A stretch of 5,910 bases of DNA. Origin: Ruminococcaceae bacterium UBA3451. GTDB lineage: Bacteria > Bacillota > Clostridia > Oscillospirales > Acutalibacteraceae. Shown here piece by piece: positions 5,504-5,910 of this stretch (position 1 is the first letter of the stretch; every line of letters begins with the position of its first letter). Under the pieces are notes generated by a model. The model saw only the letters and a list, made by a program, of their open reading frames with translations. It ran no database searches and had not been told where the DNA came from. The position numbers and the translations under genes were made by a program. The stretch is from contig DFRY01000008.1 of NCBI GenBank assembly GCA_002378845.1, positions 505 to 6,414 of the forward strand. Reading direction: 5' to 3'.

Positions 5504-5910
5504 ATGAAAAATCAGAAAAATCGGAGCTGTGAAATAAATTTGAATTTTGAATCTTGTTATAATACCGCGCCTGCTATTTTAATGGAAGGCGCGTTGGGGG
5601 AGCGCTTGAAAAGAGAATACGGATTGTATCAGGACGAAGATGTTGCAATGGCGGGGTATGTTTATGAAGAACAATCGCGCACCGCATTAACTGCTTTATG
5701 GGAAGAATATCTTTCGGTCGCGGTGCAAAACAATTTACCTTTTATTGCAACTACTCCAACACGCAGAGCCAATCAGGAACGGGTGGCATATTCCAAATAT
5801 AACGAAAAAATAATTCAGGATAATGTAGCTGTTCTAAGGCAGATTCAGCAAGCTTCAAAACATGAAATGTATGTTGGCGGATTGATGGGGTGCAAAGGGG
5901 ACGCATATCA
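5504..5910 (+). CDS. Homocysteine S-methyltransferase-family protein, 3'-truncated by the window
   Basis: An open frame of 135 codons runs off the right edge without a stop. The ATG at 5504 follows AAAGGT (5494-5499). Visible blocks match the N-terminal half of the homocysteine S-methyltransferase barrel: the beta-1 motif ILMEGALGERLKREYG (25-40), the LPFIATTPTRRANQERV strand-loop (78-94), an amphipathic helix (about 99-116) and MYVGGLMGCKGDAY (122-135). Family members move a methyl group to homocysteine to make methionine, using a zinc held by Cys residues in the C-terminal half, which is not in view. Whether this gene is a true methionine-forming enzyme or one of the divergent stand-alone relatives common in Clostridia cannot be told here. 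The first 20 or so residues are poorly conserved. It has its own likely promoter, 86 bp after the YibE/F stop. Confidence 0.85.
   Translation, partial: MKNQKNRSCEINLNFESCYNTAPAILMEGALGERLKREYGLYQDEDVAMAGYVYEEQSRTALTALWEEYLSVAVQNNLPFIATTPTRRANQERVAYSKYNEKIIQDNVAVLRQIQQASKHEMYVGGLMGCKGDAY

Overview
The window looks like a chromosomal segment of a spore-forming Clostridia-class Firmicute, most likely from the Oscillospiraceae/Ruminococcaceae side (inference). The spoIVB-spo0A pair in this order is a hallmark of endospore formers. The mixed-GC coding, AT-rich promoters, strong Shine-Dalgarno sites and U-tract terminators also fit. No mobile element, CRISPR array, tRNA or rRNA was seen.

Layout. 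(1) Positions 2-451 (+) hold the C-terminal third of the SpoIVB serine peptidase, cut by the left edge. (2) A 116-bp AT-rich spacer carries nested inverted repeats and a plausible sigma-A promoter, then spo0A (568-1353, +), the master sporulation regulator, ending in a clear intrinsic terminator. (3) A short convergent intergenic stretch leads to a MutS2-type ATPase gene on the minus strand (1669-3627), which has its own terminator and lacks the Smr nuclease domain. (4) About 580 bp (3628-4208) contain no convincing protein gene. They do hold a near-consensus minus-strand promoter, a foldable region of about 240 nt with a long closing stem, and two tandem intrinsic terminators: a candidate small structured RNA. 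(5) On the plus strand follow a YibE/F-family membrane protein (4209-5417) and the 5' part of a homocysteine S-methyltransferase-family gene (5504 to the right edge), the latter with its own promoter.

How the genes relate. SpoIVB and Spo0A are both sporulation proteins but act at opposite ends of the programme: Spo0A commits the cell, and SpoIVB, secreted from the forespore, triggers pro-sigma-K processing. The other genes have no evident functional tie to them. The most interesting points are the Spo0A receiver, in which the conserved phosphorylation-pocket lysine is serine and the first acidic residue is asparagine; the candidate minus-strand RNA; and the palindromic spo0A promoter. No wholly new multi-gene system is visible.
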